A stretch of DNA of 64,000 nucleotides, taken from NCBI RefSeq assembly GCF_007860015.1, contig NZ_SJPS01000001.1, forward strand, positions 992,001 through 1,056,000, given 5' to 3'. Of this stretch, positions 1-8,827 are shown one piece after another (position 1 is the first letter of the stretch; every line of letters begins with the position of its first letter). The position numbers were made by a program, and so were the translations under genes. The DNA comes from Bythopirellula polymerisocia. Lineage in GTDB: Bacteria; Planctomycetota; Planctomycetia; Pirellulales; Lacipirellulaceae. A model generated the notes under the pieces. The model searched no databases. It was not told the origin of the DNA and saw nothing but the letters and a program-made list of their open reading frames with translations.

Positions 1-1860
1 ATGGTCTACCGAGATACAACCGACGATGGCAACGAAGGCGAAATCTACGACGAGGCCATCGACTACGAAGAATCCGAGTGGGAATACGAGGTCCAGCGAC
101 TCGATCAACGACTCTACTTCCTTTCGACGGTCGCCAATCTCTGGAAGCACGCCACTATCGTCTGGGGCCGCTCGGTAAACGATCAACCCGATGCCAATGG
201 AACCGCTCCCTCCCAAATCTTCCAGCAATGGCTCACTCAGGGGGGGACCAACTACAGCAAGCTGATCGAACTGCTGGAGACTGTCCACCGCTTCCAATTT
301 GCCCTCCCCACAGGATCACACGATTCGTTGATGGAATACGATCGGCTCCGCACCACCAAGGAATCCTTGATTCAGCAAATCATCACCACCTCCGTCGAGT
401 TAGCGGATGCGGCCCGCTTGTTGGCAGCGACAGTCGGGGTCTCCGCTCTCAATTCAGTCGAATCGCTTGCTGAACCTATCGATCTTCCATCGGTCCAAGT
501 ACTGCAGTCGGTCCTCGCTGGCGATCCTGCAGGTGTCCGCGCCGAATGGGATGTTTTTGCCGCCGCGCTGGCGAGCCAACCACTTTTGTATGTACCTCAT
601 TCCCGCGGGGGCGAACCACGGCAAATCGTCAACACCCGCTGCCTGCAACACCTGCTTAACGATCTTCTGGGTTGGTTGCCCCAATTGGGCTTGATCCGTG
701 AAACCTGTCAGTTGCTCCAGATTGCTCAAGACATGGAAAGCAACCACCCCGTCGGACAGGGAGCCGTCACTGAATTTGATCGGCTCTTTGAAAATGGCTA
801 TCAAGCCATCGTCCGCTCGATGATTGCATCTGCCGAAGTCTGGGACGACGCGTCGGCCGACGAAGAATCACAACACGCCGACCATCTGCTCATCGACGCT
901 ATGCAACTGTTGACCGAACAGCAATTGGACCGCTGGCTCCAACACAGCCGCACACTTCGTTTGAGTGTAGTCGAAAAGCTCGCCGAAAAGCCCGACTGGG
1001 AGCGGTTTGTCGCCTTTATCAAGCGGTTTGGCCGTGACCTATTTGATATGAGCCTGATGAGCAGTCTCGGCAACCTGCGTGGCATTCTGCACCAGGGAGT
1101 CGACACTTGGCTCGAATGTCTGGAAGAGAACCCCGATGCAGAAGACGAGATTCGTCTCCTCAGGGAAATCGACGACTCCTATCCCCGCAACGAGGCTGTC
1201 GAATTTCTCACCATCGCGCTCGAGGCCGTCGTAGAGAATTACCGTGTCTACCGAGACTATAACACCACGACCACTCAGTCCGATCACGGTGAACAGCTCT
1301 ACATGCTCGTGGATTTCTTGCGCCTTCGCGCCACCTACGACCGCGTCGCCTGGAACCTGAAGCCGGTCATCTGGGCCCACGAGATTCTGATTCGCAATCG
1401 TCGTCTGCTCGCCGCCGAGATTTGGTGCCAGGCATTTGCCGAACGCACCACCGAGGCCGCCGATGCCCACATCGCCCGCTTGGAGCAACTAAGCCAAGAG
1501 TATGGGATGCGACTAGCCACAATCGCCGACCGCATCGCCGAGCGATTTGTCCGGCCGTTGCTGATAGACCGCGTGAAAGCCCTCGTCGAACCCGCCCTCA
1601 CCGCCGAAGGCTCTGAACGCCAGGAAGCCTTCGACGCGCTGGAACGCGAGATCGCTAGCCTCGCCGAGGAACCCAGCGGCGCCGGACTCGATCTCCCCGA
1701 TTGGCTCTCCGCCATGGAGGACGAAGTCACCGCCGCCCGCTCTCAGTACAACCACCAATCCCTCTCCGAGCGCCTCAACAACCGCATCGGCCAAGTCTGT
1801 CTCACTTGGGACGAACTGCTTCAGCAATTGGGCGAAGAGGGGCAAGAGCAAGAAGCATAG
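1..1860 (+). CDS. Hypothetical protein, possibly 5'-truncated
   Basis: The frame is open from the first base and begins with ATG, so the true start may lie upstream of the window. It ends in TAG. The product (at least 619 residues) is acidic, rich in Leu, Glu and Asp, and looks largely alpha-helical. No signal peptide, membrane segment or catalytic motif is visible. The N-terminus is very acidic. I do not recognise the family; the length and helical character would suit a scaffold or helical-repeat protein, but that is a guess. It is followed after about 170 bases by another unknown gene on the same strand. Confidence 0.75.
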   Translation: MVYRDTTDDGNEGEIYDEAIDYEESEWEYEVQRLDQRLYFLSTVANLWKHATIVWGRSVNDQPDANGTAPSQIFQQWLTQGGTNYSKLIELLETVHRFQFALPTGSHDSLMEYDRLRTTKESLIQQIITTSVELADAARLLAATVGVSALNSVESLAEPIDLPSVQVLQSVLAGDPAGVRAEWDVFAAALASQPLLYVPHSRGGEPRQIVNTRCLQHLLNDLLGWLPQLGLIRETCQLLQIAQDMESNHPVGQGAVTEFDRLFENGYQAIVRSMIASAEVWDDASADEESQHADHLLIDAMQLLTEQQLDRWLQHSRTLRLSVVEKLAEKPDWERFVAFIKRFGRDLFDMSLMSSLGNLRGILHQGVDTWLECLEENPDAEDEIRLLREIDDSYPRNEAVEFLTIALEAVVENYRVYRDYNTTTTQSDHGEQLYMLVDFLRLRATYDRVAWNLKPVIWAHEILIRNRRLLAAEIWCQAFAERTTEAADAHIARLEQLSQEYGMRLATIADRIAERFVRPLLIDRVKALVEPALTAEGSERQEAFDALEREIASLAEEPSGAGLDLPDWLSAMEDEVTAARSQYNHQSLSERLNNRIGQVCLTWDELLQQLGEEGQEQEA

Positions 1861-2027
1861 CCATTTCACTCGTCCGTGGTGCAAGCTTCCAGCCTGTAAT
1901 GACTGCCAAGATGGCTGCCCCCGTTGCCACGCGGATCGAAAATTGCCATACTGACCACTAGTAGACGGGTGTTCATACTCTGTACCCCCAAAACTTCTCG
2001 CAGGAATACGCACGGAGGATTCCAGTC

Positions 2028-3638
2028 ATGGCAAATACACTCGATCAGATGGAAGCCAACCTCGCCAACGGCGATTTGCCGTTCCAGCTCACTTTAGAGT
2101 TGACGGTTTCCGACCCAGATACGATTCGCGAACTGGCAAAGTACGACGAAGGGGAACCCCGCGACGAATTCGCACTCGAAGCCCTCAAGATCGGCGTGCT
2201 AACCCTCCGCCGGGCCTCGGCCTCGATCGACAGCGAATTCATCAAACACGAAACCAATCGCCTGCTCGAAAACCTGCAAAAACAATTCCAGTCCCACGCA
2301 GAATCCTCCAAGCAACGGATCGAAGACTCACTCGGCAAATACTTCAATCCGCAGGATGGCCACTTTACTCAGCGCGTGAAACAACTCGCATCGGCAGATG
2401 GAGAAGTGGGACGTATGATTCGTTCGCTCGTCGACGGTAACGACTCCCATTTGGCCAAGACAATGTTAACCCACATCGGCGAGACCAGTCCGCTGATGAA
2501 ACATCTCAGCCCCGATCAATCGCAAGGGTTGCTCGCGGTCCTACACACAAAAGTTGAGTCGCAACTTGCCTCGCAACGTGAGAAAATCTTGAAAGAATTC
2601 TCGCTCGATAACCCCGAGGGAGCTCTCTGCCGACTGGTGAGCGAAGTCACCGGCAAGCATGGCGATTTCACGCGGGACATGAAAGGCAAGATCGACGAAG
2701 TCGTCAAGGAATTCTCGCTCAACGACGAGAATTCATCTCTGAGCCGGCTGGTAAAAAAAGTCAACACAGCTCAAGAAACGATTACCCAGGAATTCTCGCT
2801 GGACAATGATCAGTCCTCGCTGAGAAAAATGCAAACACACCTGGAGACGATTCTAGGCGCCCACATCAAATCCGCTGCCGATTTCCAAGAAGAGGTGAAA
2901 GTCGCACTTGGCAAGTTGATCACCAAACGTGAGACCGAAGCCCGGTCGACGTTGCATGGCGGTACCTTTGAAGATGCTGTGCTGGAATTCGTGTCCAGAG
3001 ATGGTCACCCGCGCGGAGAAACCGTCGAAGGGACGGGCTCTTGCGTCGGGAGGATCAAGAACTGCAAGGTCGGCGATGTGGTTGTAGAACTTGGCTGCGA
3101 CAGTGCCGCAGCGGGAGCAAAGATTGTAATCGAGGCCAAAGAGGACGCCAGTTACACCATCGCCAAATCCCGAGAAGAAATCGAACAAGCTCGCAAAAAT
3201 CGGGACGCGCAGCTCGGCATATTCATCTTTTCGCAGCGAACCGCCCCAGCCCACTGTGATTCATTTCGACGGTATGGAAGCGATTTGCTAGTCGTCTGGG
3301 ACGCAGAAGATCCTACGACCGACGCCAACTTGAAGGCCGCCCTCGAAGTCGCCCGGGCCCTCTGCATTCGTGCCCGTCAAGCAACGGAGAAGAAAGTCGA
3401 TTTCACCACCATCGACAAGGCGATTCTCGATATCGAAAAGCGTGTGCAGAACCTCGACGAGATTCGCAAGTCTACGGAAACTATTCGCAATGCCAATGAA
3501 AAAATCTTCGACCGAGTGCGAATTGATGGGGAAGCACTCGACAAACAACTCGGCATACTGAAGGAATGCCTCGGCGACCTCAAGGAAAACCTGGGATCGG
3601 AAATTCCGAGCAAACCACTCCTCACACCCGGGAAGTAA
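2028..3638 (+). CDS. Unknown protein with EFSLDN repeats and a candidate PD-(D/E)XK nuclease core
   Basis: This 536-residue protein has no signal peptide. The N-terminal half is charged and helical. The middle carries three copies of an EFSL(D/N)(N/D) motif starting at E190, E228 and E255; the first two are followed by a similar 'LxRLV' stretch. The C-terminal part has an ordered set of residues seen in PD-(D/E)XK nucleases: E315 (FEDAV), D350 (GDVVVEL) and E369-A-K371 (IVIEAKED), each on a predicted strand. The last 100 residues are again helical and probably coiled coil. The nuclease reading is inference from motif spacing only. Its 3' end overlaps the convergent AAA ATPase gene by 17 bases. 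Confidence 0.85.
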   Translation: MANTLDQMEANLANGDLPFQLTLELTVSDPDTIRELAKYDEGEPRDEFALEALKIGVLTLRRASASIDSEFIKHETNRLLENLQKQFQSHAESSKQRIEDSLGKYFNPQDGHFTQRVKQLASADGEVGRMIRSLVDGNDSHLAKTMLTHIGETSPLMKHLSPDQSQGLLAVLHTKVESQLASQREKILKEFSLDNPEGALCRLVSEVTGKHGDFTRDMKGKIDEVVKEFSLNDENSSLSRLVKKVNTAQETITQEFSLDNDQSSLRKMQTHLETILGAHIKSAADFQEEVKVALGKLITKRETEARSTLHGGTFEDAVLEFVSRDGHPRGETVEGTGSCVGRIKNCKVGDVVVELGCDSAAAGAKIVIEAKEDASYTIAKSREEIEQARKNRDAQLGIFIFSQRTAPAHCDSFRRYGSDLLVVWDAEDPTTDANLKAALEVARALCIRARQATEKKVDFTTIDKAILDIEKRVQNLDEIRKSTETIRNANEKIFDRVRIDGEALDKQLGILKECLGDLKENLGSEIPSKPLLTPGK

Positions 3639-4410
3639 GCGACGCATGCACCTCGGCAACCGTCGCCTTATTGATCGTTTCTGCTTCGCCCTTAGCCACC
3701 AGCGCAAAATCGGCTAACCGATTCACTTGCCGAGGCACGCCTCCCGAGAGCCGGTGAATCTCCGCGAGGGCCGCTTCATCAAACACTGGCTGCTCGGCAC
3801 CAGCCTCCACTAGAGCCAGTTGTAGGTATCCAACCGTATCCGCCTCTTCCCACGGTTCGAGATCGATGCGCAGATCGACCAGTTCCATCAAGCGTTTGCC
3901 AAGTCGATGTCGCTCGTCGGTATTTGCCGAGAGCACGATCGTCAGATTGCCCACTTGCTCGGGTGGGAGTTGCACCAATCGCACTAACTGCGTGAACATG
4001 TCCGCTCCCGCCTGATCGACATCATCTAATAGCAGCACTACTCGCTCGTCCTGCAGCCGGTTTTGTCTGAGTCGCTCCTGCCAACGCCGTTCGAGTCGCA
4101 GCGGTTCGTCTCCCGCTCGAGGGCAGGCCCGCAGTCCCAAGGCCAGCTGCCAATGAAACTCGCGCACCGACATCCCAAGCAGATTCAACCGCGCCACCGA
4201 CCAGTTTTCACTTTGGCGTTCTTGGTCAAATAGCTCCAAGAGCATCGATTTCCCACCACCCGACTGCCCCAGCACCAGGCCCAGCCGTAGGCCGTTGTGA
4301 ACCAGAAAACGCATCCTCGCCAGTGCTTCCTGCTGCGGCAATCCCGCGAAAAACACCGTCTCAGCATGCCCGGTCGAAAAGGGCAATTTCTCCAGTCTCC
4401 AGGCTTGCAT
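3622..4410 (-). CDS. AAA ATPase of the GspA/ExeA (MshM-like) type
   Basis: The 262-residue product opens with a short 'WRLEKLPFS' lead typical of ExeA/GspA-like ATPases. It has a Walker A GQSGGGKS at about residues 48-55, a Walker B VVLLLDDVD, and a C-terminal 'LSGGVPRQVNRLADFAL' stretch that matches the sensor-2/arginine region of this family. No peptidoglycan-binding or membrane segment is present, so it is a stand-alone cytoplasmic ATPase and not full GspA. I chose the ATG at 4410 over an in-frame TTG just upstream. The partner is unknown; no secretion genes are adjacent. A palindromic repeat lies upstream, between it and rsmE. Confidence 0.85.
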   Translation of the reverse strand: MQAWRLEKLPFSTGHAETVFFAGLPQQEALARMRFLVHNGLRLGLVLGQSGGGKSMLLELFDQERQSENWSVARLNLLGMSVREFHWQLALGLRACPRAGDEPLRLERRWQERLRQNRLQDERVVLLLDDVDQAGADMFTQLVRLVQLPPEQVGNLTIVLSANTDERHRLGKRLMELVDLRIDLEPWEEADTVGYLQLALVEAGAEQPVFDEAALAEIHRLSGGVPRQVNRLADFALVAKGEAETINKATVAEVHASLTSRV

Positions 4411-4440
4411 CAATAGGTGTCCCTTGAGAGATATAATGAT

Positions 4441-4494
4441 AGTCGCCTTTCACTCCGTGAAAGTAGCGCTACTTTCGCAGAGCGAAAGGCGACT
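4441..4494. repeat. 54-nt palindromic repeat, family R1 copy 1
   Basis: Two 24-nt arms (4441-4464 and 4471-4494) differ at three positions and flank a 6-nt loop. The arms read 'agtcgccttt..' outward and 'gaaagt' inward. The same palindrome occurs near 16.1 kb and 49.2 kb. It sits between the divergently transcribed ATPase and rsmE genes, so it is not a simple terminator. Confidence 0.9.
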
Positions 4495-4594
4495 ATAATG
4501 CCGACTCACTCATGTTCCATCGGTTCATTCCAGTAACGATCTTTCGCTTGCATCGCCGCCAAACCTCAACTGCTAGCACCGCTGGCATATCCCC

Positions 4595-5284
4595 ATGAAA
4601 GATCGCTACTTTTCTGACACCCCGATCACCGGCACTTCGGTCACTCTCCAGGGGAATGAGGCCCATCATCTGCTGCACGTGATGCGAGCGAAACCGGGCA
4701 CTGAGCTTACCGTGTTCGACGGGCAGGGGGGCGAATGGTCCGCAGTAGTCGTGCGACTGGGTCGCACCGAGGTTGAACTCGCGTTGGGTGAACACGACCC
4801 GATCGAACGCGAAACGGCCTTCGAGATCACGCTCGCCGTACCCCTCCCCAAAGGGGACCGCCAGCGCTGGCTCATCGAAAAAGCTGTCGAATTAGGTGTC
4901 GCGCGGCTGCTGCCCCTCACCACCGAGCGCAGCACCAAGAGCGCCGCCGAAGCACCCGCCAAACTAACTCGCTACGTCATCGAAGCCAGCAAACAATGCG
5001 GCCGCAATTGCCTCATGCAAATCGAGCAACCGCAATCTTGGCCAGAACTGGCCGCTAGCGTCATAGCGCCATCACGCATCCTGGCCCATCCTGGAAGCAA
5101 GCCGCTCTCAGAAATTAAAAGTACTGGTCCCGTGCTGATAGCCATCGGCCCTGAAGGGGGTTTTACCGACGGCGAAGAAGCTGAGGCCGTGGAGAATGGC
5201 TGGCAAGTGGTGGGCTTGGGAGAGCGCATCCTAAGAATAGAAACCGCCGCTTTGGCACTGGTTTCGCTTTGGGGGATACGATAG
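4595..5284 (+). CDS. rsmE: 16S rRNA m3U1498 methyltransferase RsmE
   Basis: RsmE methylates N3 of U1498 in 16S rRNA using S-adenosylmethionine. The 229-residue product has the normal length. It shows the N-terminal PUA-like start (EAHHLLHVMR), the 'PLPKGDRQRWLIEKAVELGV' region, and the SPOUT trefoil-knot motifs GPEGGFT and LGERILRIETA near the C-terminus. The ATG at 4595 gives the expected N-terminus 'KDRYF'. The gene stands alone and ends in TAG. The assignment is secure. Confidence 0.96.
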   Translation: MKDRYFSDTPITGTSVTLQGNEAHHLLHVMRAKPGTELTVFDGQGGEWSAVVVRLGRTEVELALGEHDPIERETAFEITLAVPLPKGDRQRWLIEKAVELGVARLLPLTTERSTKSAAEAPAKLTRYVIEASKQCGRNCLMQIEQPQSWPELAASVIAPSRILAHPGSKPLSEIKSTGPVLIAIGPEGGFTDGEEAEAVENGWQVVGLGERILRIETAALALVSLWGIR

Positions 5285-5407
5285 AGGTTGGGTATTCTCC
5301 AAAAAAGTCAATCGACCCCAGTTTCTCAAGACTCAGCGAATTAACACAAGGAGGTGTGCCCTCAAATGGCGTTTGATTGCGCCCAAATCATTCTGCAGAT
5401 CACCCGT

Positions 5408-8167
5408 TCAATAAAAATCCCAGTTATTCGCATACCATCTTTCGCCAGGGTACCGCGAAGCCAGCTCAGTCTTGTAAAGTTGCAAGAACTCATCGAACTT
5501 ATTCCGTCCAGCCGGATGCTTCTTCAAGTGCTTTGAATTCTCGATGCCTAATTCCCTAGCTAGACGCTCGGCATACAAATCGGTTCCTACTGGATCGCGA
5601 TCAGGAGCCCGTTTGTCATCTCGAATAGGTGGGAAATACTCGATATTGTTGAAGAAGTTGATTGCCATCGCTGAGGCAACAGCAAGCTGCTCATCACCAT
5701 TGGCTACTATTTCAGTTAAGGTTTTCTCCGTATCCTTGGCAGCAGTAGTCTCTTCCAAGACGCTCAAGGCTCGTATCGCAGCAAGTTGCTTCTCTGGCGG
5801 CGAAGTTTCTGTTAGTTTTTTCTTCAGCTCTGCTATGACTTGAGGGGCATTTGCTTCGGAAGTGGCATGCAAAGCCCGGCGGGCAGCTATTCTAACGGAT
5901 TCTTGATCGTGAAAAAGCAGCGGGACTAACTCGGGTGTCTCTGGAAGAGCCTCTCCCAAAATTGGACGAGGATACAGCGACTTCAAGGCAATGAGTGCTG
6001 TATGAATTACGTCGATATTGGAATCTGTGAGTGCTTCACGAAGGGCAGGAAAGGTTCGTGGATCTTTGCTAGATGCCAGACTTAATGGCAACGTTGCTAA
6101 GGCGACACTGCGAAAGTCGCTGTTGATGTCTCGAGTCATTGCAAACAAGATGTCGGCGGCACCGTTGTACTGGCTCAACAAACGCCTTGCCAACCTACGA
6201 TACACTTTAGGAGTGGTCCGCAATCGATCTTTGAGTATCGGCAGCCAAAAGTCGGCATTGATCGCGCGATGTTGAGATACTAAGCATTCGCTAACCGCTT
6301 CAAATAATGCGCTTTCCGGCGTGTCATCTCCATACGAACGCGCATTGTATTGACCGATCATATCCAAGATTTCTTCAGCGGCCTCCTGAGCTTTTCCAGT
6401 TCGGCCAAAGGCAGCCATTGCTTTGACGCTTTCTATTCGCTTCTCCGTGCTAAGTTCCGTTCTCCATGCTGTTCTCCACTCCTCAAACGTCTTGCCGTCG
6501 TAGAGGAGGGTATTATCTGCAGGTACGGCCTCTTTGGATTCGCTTGATGAGACTTGTTTTTTCTTTGGACCTTTGGTTTGCTCTATGGAGTCGAGTTGCA
6601 AACGCAAACGATCCGTTGCCACTCTATCTTCTCCATAGGTGGCTGGTTCTCCGTTTACATCGCGTGTTTTTACGATTGGTCGAACCACATAAAACTTTAT
6701 TGGTGTGAGCTGATCAATGTCATCTCTCTTAAGAATCTCATTCACTTGATAAAGCGACTCGGTCGGCCAAGCGTGGAGTCCAACTAGAATATCGCCCTGT
6801 ACTGGGAATAGACCCGGGAATCCTTGCCCCATTGTTTGAGATGAAACCCGCAACCCCCCTTGATACCCCAGGGCTTTCACACGCTTCAATTCTTCCTCGC
6901 TGAGTTTCTCCAATTCAATTCCCAATATCTTGTAAGCCACATCCGCGGCGCGCTGTTCTTCGAGCGTGGGAAACAGCGGATTCGATTTCTCCTCCGTGCC
7001 CTCGGTGTCCTCTGTGGTTAATTCTTCTGAATCGGAGTCGGGGACGACCAGGCTCGCCTCGGTGGTTGCGCCGGGGGCGACGAGGCCCACGGCGAGCACC
7101 AGGGACAAGATGCCCGTGGCGACGGCGACGAGTGTTTTGCGTGAGACCAACATCGGTTCGTCCTCCAGTTTGAGAATGCGGCGGATTCGGCCCGCGAGGG
7201 GGTGCTCAGACATGGCGACTGAAGTCGCCAAGCCGCCATGTGGATTAGTAGATGCGAGTGCCAATAAGAGTTCTGCATATGCTTGCGGTTTCGCGGTATA
7301 GGCGACCACCACGGCATCGCAGCAATCCTCCCGATCGCGGCGAACCCAGCGGCTCGCGATCCACACTGCCGGGTGAAAAAACAAGAGCGACTCGACAGTG
7401 CGCTGCGTAAGATTCACCAGGTTGTCCCAGCGGCGCACGTGGGCCAGTTCATGCAACAGCACCATTTCGAGTTCGGCCTGCGACCAGCCGACTAGTGCCG
7501 CCGGTGGCAGCAAAATCAGTGGCCGCACGATCCCCACCAACAGCGGCGTGGCGACTCGATCGCAGACTGCCACTCCCACCCGGCGACCGACGGAGAGTGC
7601 TTGCCGTAGTGTTTCGCACGTTTTCAGTACGGATTCGCTTTCGAGCGGCTGGCTCGACTTGCGCAATCGCTCGGCTCCTACTAATCCACTGGCGAGCAGC
7701 AAGAACGTGAGCGGGGTCCCTGCGATCCAGATCCAGGGAAGATACTCCACCGCTCCCGTTAGCAGCGATGCGACCCCGCCGCGACCTGGAGCGTAGGGAA
7801 AAGGATTCGACTCTGTAAAAGAGTTCGGGTTGACTTCGGGGAGCAGAGCTTGTTTTTCGGCGATGGTCGGCGCAGAGGTGAGTTCGATGTGTGCGGCGAG
7901 TGGAGTGCGACTTTGGTCGGGGGCCGACCACTGCTGCGCAGCGGTGCTCGCGACCCGGCTAGCTGTCCATGCTCCGATTGCTAGGGGCATCAGCGCCAGA
8001 ACCGCGAAGACGGCAAGCGAGGTGGTGTAGCGAAGCGTGGGGCTTGCCGCACGTAATGCGAATCGCAGCGCAACGCCCACCAGCACGACTGCTGTCCCCG
8101 CCGCTAGAAAATAAATCATGGTCCAACCGACGACGTGCCATCCTTGCTGCCATAAGAGCGTGTTCAT
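5408..8167 (-). CDS. BlaR1-type M56 membrane metalloprotease with PDZ-like and HEAT-repeat C-terminus
   Basis: The 919-residue protein begins with membrane segments (about residues 12-70), a further one near 145-165, and the zinc protease motif HELAH at 239-243, followed by 'FHPAVWIASRWVRRDREDCCDA', typical of peptidase family M56 (BlaR1/MecR1). A further membrane span lies near 345-370. Where BlaR1 has a penicillin-binding sensor, this protein has a PDZ-like stretch (about 405-505, containing 'QGDILVGLHAWP') and then HEAT-like helical repeats to the end. It overlaps the upstream BlaI-like repressor gene by 4 bases (ATGA), so the two are translationally coupled. By family analogy it would cleave or inactivate the repressor after sensing a signal; that signal is unlikely to be a beta-lactam. 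Confidence 0.9.
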   Translation of the reverse strand: MNTLLWQQGWHVVGWTMIYFLAAGTAVVLVGVALRFALRAASPTLRYTTSLAVFAVLALMPLAIGAWTASRVASTAAQQWSAPDQSRTPLAAHIELTSAPTIAEKQALLPEVNPNSFTESNPFPYAPGRGGVASLLTGAVEYLPWIWIAGTPLTFLLLASGLVGAERLRKSSQPLESESVLKTCETLRQALSVGRRVGVAVCDRVATPLLVGIVRPLILLPPAALVGWSQAELEMVLLHELAHVRRWDNLVNLTQRTVESLLFFHPAVWIASRWVRRDREDCCDAVVVAYTAKPQAYAELLLALASTNPHGGLATSVAMSEHPLAGRIRRILKLEDEPMLVSRKTLVAVATGILSLVLAVGLVAPGATTEASLVVPDSDSEELTTEDTEGTEEKSNPLFPTLEEQRAADVAYKILGIELEKLSEEELKRVKALGYQGGLRVSSQTMGQGFPGLFPVQGDILVGLHAWPTESLYQVNEILKRDDIDQLTPIKFYVVRPIVKTRDVNGEPATYGEDRVATDRLRLQLDSIEQTKGPKKKQVSSSESKEAVPADNTLLYDGKTFEEWRTAWRTELSTEKRIESVKAMAAFGRTGKAQEAAEEILDMIGQYNARSYGDDTPESALFEAVSECLVSQHRAINADFWLPILKDRLRTTPKVYRRLARRLLSQYNGAADILFAMTRDINSDFRSVALATLPLSLASSKDPRTFPALREALTDSNIDVIHTALIALKSLYPRPILGEALPETPELVPLLFHDQESVRIAARRALHATSEANAPQVIAELKKKLTETSPPEKQLAAIRALSVLEETTAAKDTEKTLTEIVANGDEQLAVASAMAINFFNNIEYFPPIRDDKRAPDRDPVGTDLYAERLARELGIENSKHLKKHPAGRNKFDEFLQLYKTELASRYPGERWYANNWDFY

Positions 8168-8559
8168 GATGAGACCTTTCGTTTGGGTTGGGCGTCGATG
8201 AGAGTGCGTAACTCAGCCAGTTGCTTGGCGGACAATTGCCCCCCCTCGACCAGATGTGCCGCCAATCGCTCTGCCGAGCCATCGAATACCCCGTGCACCA
8301 GTTTGCGAACCATGCCGCGGGCCGTAGTTTGCTGGCTGACCGCCGCCGACCAAAGCGCACCCCGTGCAGCCCCGGTCCGCTTGACGAGCTTCTTGTCGAG
8401 CATGACGCGGAGCATCGTGGCGACGGTGGTGGTCGCCACCTCGCGCTCGGTACGGAGTTGTTCGCACAGATTGCTGAGTGATGAAGGTCCTTCGGCCCAA
8501 AGAATTCGCAAGATTTCGAGTTCACCATCGGTCGGATGAGGTGATGCGGGGCGTGGCAT
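8164..8559 (-). CDS. BlaI/MecI-family transcriptional repressor
   Basis: The 131-residue protein fits the length of BlaI/MecI winged-helix repressors. It has the family start (PTDGELEILRILW), the recognition-helix region 'TTTVATMLRVMLDKKLVKR' and a C-terminal dimerisation helix. These proteins repress their own operon and are removed when the partner M56 protease is activated. It is the first gene of the operon and overlaps the protease gene by 4 bases. A perfect 18-nt palindrome covers its probable -10 box (8608-8625). The ATG at 8559 has only a weak ribosome site. Confidence 0.93.
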   Translation of the reverse strand: MPRPASPHPTDGELEILRILWAEGPSSLSNLCEQLRTEREVATTTVATMLRVMLDKKLVKRTGAARGALWSAAVSQQTTARGMVRKLVHGVFDGSAERLAAHLVEGGQLSAKQLAELRTLIDAQPKRKVSS

Positions 8560-8607
8560 GAGAGTGCTCTGTTCTTTGATTGTTGCCGTGCGTCGCGGCT
8601 GCTGCGA

Positions 8608-8638
8608 CTAATTCTAAAGAATTAGAATAATGTGTCAA
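8608..8638 (-). promoter_or_regulatory. Promoter and operator of the BlaI/M56 operon
   Basis: Read on the minus strand, a perfect -35 box TTGACA (8633-8638) is followed after 16 bases by TAGAAT (8611-8616), a five-of-six match to the -10 consensus. A perfect palindrome, CTAATTCT-AA-AGAATTAG (8608-8625), overlaps the -10 box, which is where a BlaI-type repressor would bind. The start codon is about 45 bases downstream of the expected transcript start. Confidence 0.75.
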
Positions 8639-8720
8639 GCATATTTTTAAGAAACTTGCCAGGCGAGCCGCGAGCGTCAGCGACCGGAGTCCATCGCGTC
8701 GATAAGAAATAGAACACAGA

Positions 8721-8806
8721 TGAACGCTGATTTAGCGGATTTCCGCAGATCAAAAAGAATCGTTCTTACCAAAGCGATCCGTTTAGATCCGCTAAATCAG
8801 CGTTCA
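8721..8806. repeat. Long inverted repeat, family R3 copy 1
   Basis: Two perfect 20-nt arms (8721-8740 and 8787-8806; TGAACGCTGATTTAGCGGAT and its complement) flank a 46-nt spacer. The right arm runs on into 'gttcatccgcggcctattt', which recurs at 11458-11476. It lies between the BlaI operon promoter and the 3' end of the fadJ-like gene. Confidence 0.85.
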
Positions 8807-8827
8807 TCCGCGGCCTATTTCTTCAAG

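Noticed and set aside
8164..8167. BlaI/M56 pair as a beta-lactam resistance operon
   Set aside because: No penicillin-binding sensor or beta-lactamase is present, so resistance cannot be inferred from the repressor/protease pair alone.
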